Source: Gnetum montanum (Eukaryota > Streptophyta > Gnetopsida > Gnetales > Gnetaceae). Taken from it: 64,000 nucleotides of DNA. The stretch lies in contig MNCI01029592.1 of NCBI GenBank assembly GCA_015680685.1, positions 423,526 through 487,525 on the forward strand, in the 5' to 3' direction. Below, piece by piece: positions 60,281-64,000 of this stretch (positions are counted from its first letter, which is position 1; each line of letters starts with the position of its first letter). The position numbers and the translations under genes are program-made. The notes under the pieces are model-generated. The model saw only the letters and a program-made list of their open reading frames with translations, did no database searches and was not told the origin of the DNA.

Positions 60281-61610
60281 TTCACAAAAAAGGAGATTTA
60301 ATACAAGAATGATTGGATAAATTTCATGAAGAAGTGCATAACTGGACATAACAAACATGGAATGTAGAAGGTTTTGAAAGAAATCATGCCTAAAGGATGA
60401 GGAACTTAACTAGCCTAACCATGAGGTATGCAAGTGGGTCCTTCCCATAGCAAGCTCATGCCCTTGATGCCCTTGCATGCCCTTAAACCAAGGAGTTCAT
60501 GGGTCCCATGGGTGACTAATGGTTACAATTAATTATGGACCAAATTCCCAAAGAAACTATATAGGAACTTTCATGCATTAAACTAAAACATCAAATAAGA
60601 CAAGAGAAGAGGTAGTGAGGTGAGGTATGGAAAGCATAAGTGGATAAGATAGAGTGTGGAATGGAGTCCTGTATCATGGTCACATGAAGTTCCTTATGGA
60701 TTTTTGTGGTTAATATGACTTGATAACATCCATCCTTAGTCCAAATTAAAACCAACCATTTTTAGTGACTTCACATTGACATCCTAAGACTAGTGCATCC
60801 CTCAAGACACAAGAATATCCCAACACATCAATCACCATTCCTAAAAGAGAAGAAAAGAGAAGCAGAAAGTGAGATGGACCTTAGTTAGAGGGGGCCTTCA
60901 GGCATGGATAACATATCTTTCTAGTCCCATAACCAGTGCTTGTAGTCCATTATTTTGTCAAAGGAGTTTGCTTTGAATTCCCATTATTGTGTTTTTTTTC
61001 TTTGGATTTTTGGATGGAAGCCACACCTTGCAAAGACTTTACTTCCTATTATTGGTCAGTAGTGGAACAATGAGAAATCCATGGAAATGCTCATGTACCC
61101 AAGAGGATAGGCAAGTATAAAGAGCATCCAATCCCCTTGTAATCACATCATTGTCTATCCATTTAATCCTTCCCAAGCTTAGAAACTACCAAGGTTAAAA
61201 ATCCATTAAAAGTTTCATTTTAGAAGAGACCACATATTTCCAAAACAAGGGAGCACCATAGAGTTTTGTGGATGGATGGATGACATGGACTTACTACCTG
61301 TTATCATGAAAAATAAATCATTTCTTAGTTATGAACACCAAAACTCAAAAATAGAATCTAGACATTAGCAATCAAACAACATTATAGTGCAAACCATCAT
61401 CAATGAACAACTATAGTTGCACTTAGTCTTGGTAACAATAAATAAAAACAAAACATAAGAAAAGCATAAAATAAATCCAAACCAAATAAAGTAAAATATA
61501 CAAGAAAGTGTAAAATATTTAAGAAATAGAAAAATGTACTAAAAATTATGTAAAATAAAAAATGAAAAATTTCGGAGCCATATTATTAAATTAGCATGGA
61601 TGAACATCTC
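60281..61610 (-). other. Element F: conserved untranslated region (CUR copy 5)
   Basis: Non-coding, same sense as copies 1 and 2. Landmarks are the perfect pair atgcaag / cttgcat (60428-60434 and 60472-60478) enclosing 'tgggtccttcccatagcaag', the motif 'ttcaggcatggataacata' (60890-60931), 'ttcctattattggtcagt' (61030, the segment duplicated around the N in B) and 'aatccccttgtaatcacatc' (61130). The border to integrase is the reversed purine tract catctcccaataattgag (about 61604). Confidence 0.78.
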
Positions 61611-61639
61611 CCAATAATTGAGTTGGAAGGAGAAGATCC

Positions 61640-61874
61640 AAAAAATTAAGCATGCATGTCCATCAATTGAGGTGTTCTAGTCACTAGCTCTCTTAGGCTC
61701 ATGGAAAGGTTTAAGTTGTTGCATGTTGACTTGCAGCTTTTTGTTTAGGCTTTCAAGTTTATGTAGTAACATTACCTTCAAGGGAAAGGTCTCATAGATA
61801 ATTTAAGGCCCCTCCCACAACATTTGGAATTTAGTTCTTTGTGGTACACATGTGGGATTCTAATATAGGACTAA
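61640..61874 (-). pseudogene. Element F: C-terminal end of integrase (broken)
   Basis: The minus strand reads THVPQRTKFQMLWEGP, IIYETFPLKVMLLHKLESLN and KKLQVNMQQLKPFHEPKRAS (61865-61680), aligned almost residue for residue with the integrase end of B at 18395-18550. The rest of the integrase is cut off by element G at 61875. Confidence 0.85.
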
Positions 61875-62801
61875 TGAGATGCGATATGCACAAGCTGCGA
61901 TATCGCATCGTCCCCTGTGATATCGCGTATGCGATATCGCGGTCCACCGCCAAATCTATAAATAAGAGATGGCACTCCCCTCATTTGACATCCTAGGCTA
62001 GAAGTAACAAAGCTCAAGCAGATTGATCACCCCAAAGATAGAATATTTTCCATGTGGCCATAGTAGGAGTCTCCCAAGTGAACGGTTCTTTATTCGAGCA
62101 GCTTTGTACCTGAACGCAAGTTGTGTACAGCAATAAAGACGAGCTTTGTGGATAAACCTTGCAGTACATGGATAGGTTTATTTAATGTTATTTATTGCTT
62201 TCCTAGTAACACGGCATGAGTACGACTTGGTTACGAGCATTGACGAATGTGTATGGCTAGCCAAGGAATCGGCTACTCATTGTGATTAGATTCTCTCACC
62301 CTTACCTCCTAGAACAAGGGACAAGTACGACTTGATTACAAGCATCTACGAATGTGTACGGCTAGTCAAGGAATCGGTTGCTTGTCACACTTAGGCTAGT
62401 TAGGTGCCTCAGTACGATCGCTTCGAGCACGTGCGTTATGTGTGGTAATCCCAGTAACGATTAGCGTTTGGTAGCCATAGTTGCACAGTTCAGGGTGTGT
62501 ACAACAAGTGGGAATGGATGCTGATGCTAGGACTTAGTGTTGTAGTCAAAGATAGTTTTAGTCTCTCAACCCTTCACCCCCTAGCATAGGAGATAAACCA
62601 GAAAAGACCAAAAAAATCATATACCTCGGACTTACTTAACCATACACCGTGACAACAACAAGTAAGTTTGGGAAGACAACTATTAATTAACCCCAAGTGT
62701 TCCTTGCAGTGTTTAGGCATTTAGTCTGTAGAGTTTGACCGGATCACACGTGCTATGCTCATTTTGTATGGTTGAGTGTAGGGGTACCTCACCACTCATC
62801 A
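61875..62801 (+). mobile_element. Element G: 5' LTR, CpG-rich
   Basis: Starts TGAGATGCGATATG and ends caccactcatca, 927 bp. U3 (61875-61945) is packed with gatatcgc/gcgatatc words and holds about eleven CpG in 75 bp, far more than any other LTR here. The TATA box is at 61957-61964 (tataaata) and the poly(A) region 'caataaagacgagc' near 62132. The intact CpGs and the near-perfect primer site show that this is the youngest element of the window. Confidence 0.92.
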
Positions 62802-62820
62802 TTGGCGCTGTTGCCAGGGA
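62802..62820 (+). other. Element G: primer-binding site (tRNA-Asp)
   Basis: After one T, TGGCGCTGTTGCCAGGGA differs from the tRNA-Asp complement at two of 18 positions, a C-to-T and a G-to-A. This is the site that fixes the primer type for the whole Athila-like family in the window. Confidence 0.93.
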
Positions 62821-62942
62821 CTAAGTGTTTGTACGCCAATTAGAACATTAGGAAATCTTTCACATCGTTGTGAGCCTTAACGAACCTTTGGGTTAATTAG
62901 TTGAATAAGAACATATATAATGGTGAATAGCACACTAATAAA

Positions 62943-64000
62943 ATGACTTCTTCTCATAAGGTTAACTCACCTAGGGATAACACAGAAGACAGTCAGCCAC
63001 ATACACATAACCTAGACCAGCCAAGTCCTAAACAATATAAGATAGTTTATACTCATCTTGATGAGTATATGCCTGATTTCACTTTTACCCTCCATCAGGA
63101 TGAATAGTTGCACTGGAGAGATTTGTTTGGTAATATTGTTTTACCACCAGATCGATCTGTTCCGAACATGCTCTTCCGTGCCTTAGCATATATTGTCATG
63201 CAAGACTTATTCGTTGAATACGTTGCTGGAAGATATCATATAAGGGATTATCATCCCACAAATGCCTAATGTATTCGGGACTTAAGGCAGGAGAGCCAAC
63301 ACTCATTGTTGAAGGGCAAGGTCCCCCATGTCCTTAGTGAAATAGGAGATGAGGAACCCCTCACAATGGGTTTCTTAGAAAATGATGTTCCTCCTCCTCA
63401 CAATGGTGAAGAGGTTAGGCATCAGAGCCTTCGATCAACTGTACATGCTACGGGCTCTGATCCCCGTGAACACCAACTATTCATGACAGGAACAACCACT
63501 CACACTAAGGATGGACACTTAGATCATTACAACGATCGGGGCCGAAGCAGCCGAAGAGAAGGTAAGAAACATCACCATGGTGATGGATCCCCTTCCTCTT
63601 CTCCTTCATCTCACGATTCACACTCTCCTTCAACATTTGGGCGCAACCATTGTGAGCACAACAGAGAGGGTAAAAGTAAGGAAGATGAAAGACCTCGACA
63701 GGAAGATCGAGAGGAGTTAGGACAAGGGCAAGGACGTAGGGAGAGTAGGGAATCACCATGAAGACATCACAGATGTCATGATAGAGATGATCATGACGAA
63801 CCCCTACTCGCAACCCGAAGCATGCTAGACATCACATAGGCAGTTAGGATCCCCACAAGGCATCTAAAAGATAGCAGGATCAAGCGTCTAGACATAAATA
63901 ATATCATGTATTTTGAAGGGGGATACAACGCTGATCCTCAATATCATTTACAGGCATTCCATGATGCCTGTGCCTTGAAAAATATAGATAATGAGTGGCA
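62943..64000 (+). pseudogene. Element G: gag, one frame with four stops, runs off the window
   Basis: The frame opens at ATG 62943 (MTSSHKVNSPRDN) and stays in phase to the window end, about 352 codons, with only four stops: 63105, 63267, 63759 and 63837. Order: N-terminal block with YMPDFTFTLHQDE and HWRDLFGNIVLP; PNMLFRALAYIVMQDLFVEY; acidic GDEEPLTMGFLENDVPPPH; a Ser/His/Arg/Glu-rich part (63520-63760); DDHDEPLLATRSMLDIT; INNIMYFEGGYNADPQYHLQ and FHDACAL opening the capsid domain. Sister copies show sense codons at some of the same places, so each stop is explained by one C-to-T change. It is the best reference gag here. Confidence 0.9.

Larger units (their letters stand above)
48533..61874 (-). 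mobile_element. Element F: 3' part of a long Athila-type element, minus strand
   Basis: From left to right this holds the 3' LTR (48533-49368), polypurine tract, ORF3, [element T], the conserved untranslated region (60281-61610) and the end of integrase (61640-61874), all on the minus strand. The order integrase, untranslated region, ORF3, LTR equals that of element B. The remaining pol, gag and 5' LTR are beyond element G, which interrupts the integrase at 61875. Confidence 0.87.

Overview
The window reads as intergenic heterochromatin from a seed plant with a large genome. It is AT-rich and poor in CpG outside one young element, holds no intact host gene, and consists almost wholly of decayed retrotransposons inserted into one another. 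A gymnosperm would fit, but that is inference; nothing here fixes the species.

The main players are Ty3/gypsy elements of the Athila lineage. The evidence is a primer-binding site complementary to tRNA-Asp, an Athila-type gag and protease, LTRs of about 0.83-0.99 kb, and long untranslated regions. There is also one Tat-type gag-protease element, an L1-type LINE remnant and a cluster of tRNA-like SINE heads. I name the elements L, M, C, B, A, A', D, F, T and G.

Layout: 1-2487 is element L (minus; protease, start of RT and an LTR piece). 2488-3939 is the 3' end and LTR of element M (plus). 3940-6160 holds tRNA-like repeats, a pyrimidine tract and unassigned AT-rich DNA. 6165-8164 is a minus-strand LINE cut at 8164 by element C (minus, 8165-10819 plus 37855-41694, gag-protease only). 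C is split by element B (plus, 10820-37854, full gag-pol plus a third ORF, near-perfect 5-bp target duplication). B is split by element A (plus, gag only, 18789-31978), and the 5' LTR of A is split by element A' (minus, gag only, 19249-25270, perfect ATTAG duplication). In the 5' LTR of C sits element D (plus, gag-pol, from 41695). D is cut at 48532 by element F (minus, ORF3 and integrase end), which is itself cut by element T (Tat-type, about 51842-60280) and by element G (plus, from 61875, the youngest, running off the right edge).

No element can be autonomous as it stands. Stops are mostly TAG/TAA/TGA where sister copies keep Gln, Arg or Trp codons, which fits cytosine-methylation decay. 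Points beyond ordinary transposon annotation are: (1) a conserved untranslated region shared by five copies on both strands, with a repeated motif and a stem-loop that shows a paired change; (2) clusters of the palindrome GATATC in the LTR U3 regions; (3) a coiled-coil third ORF at the env position in B and F; (4) a recurring pol-less, gag-bearing architecture.
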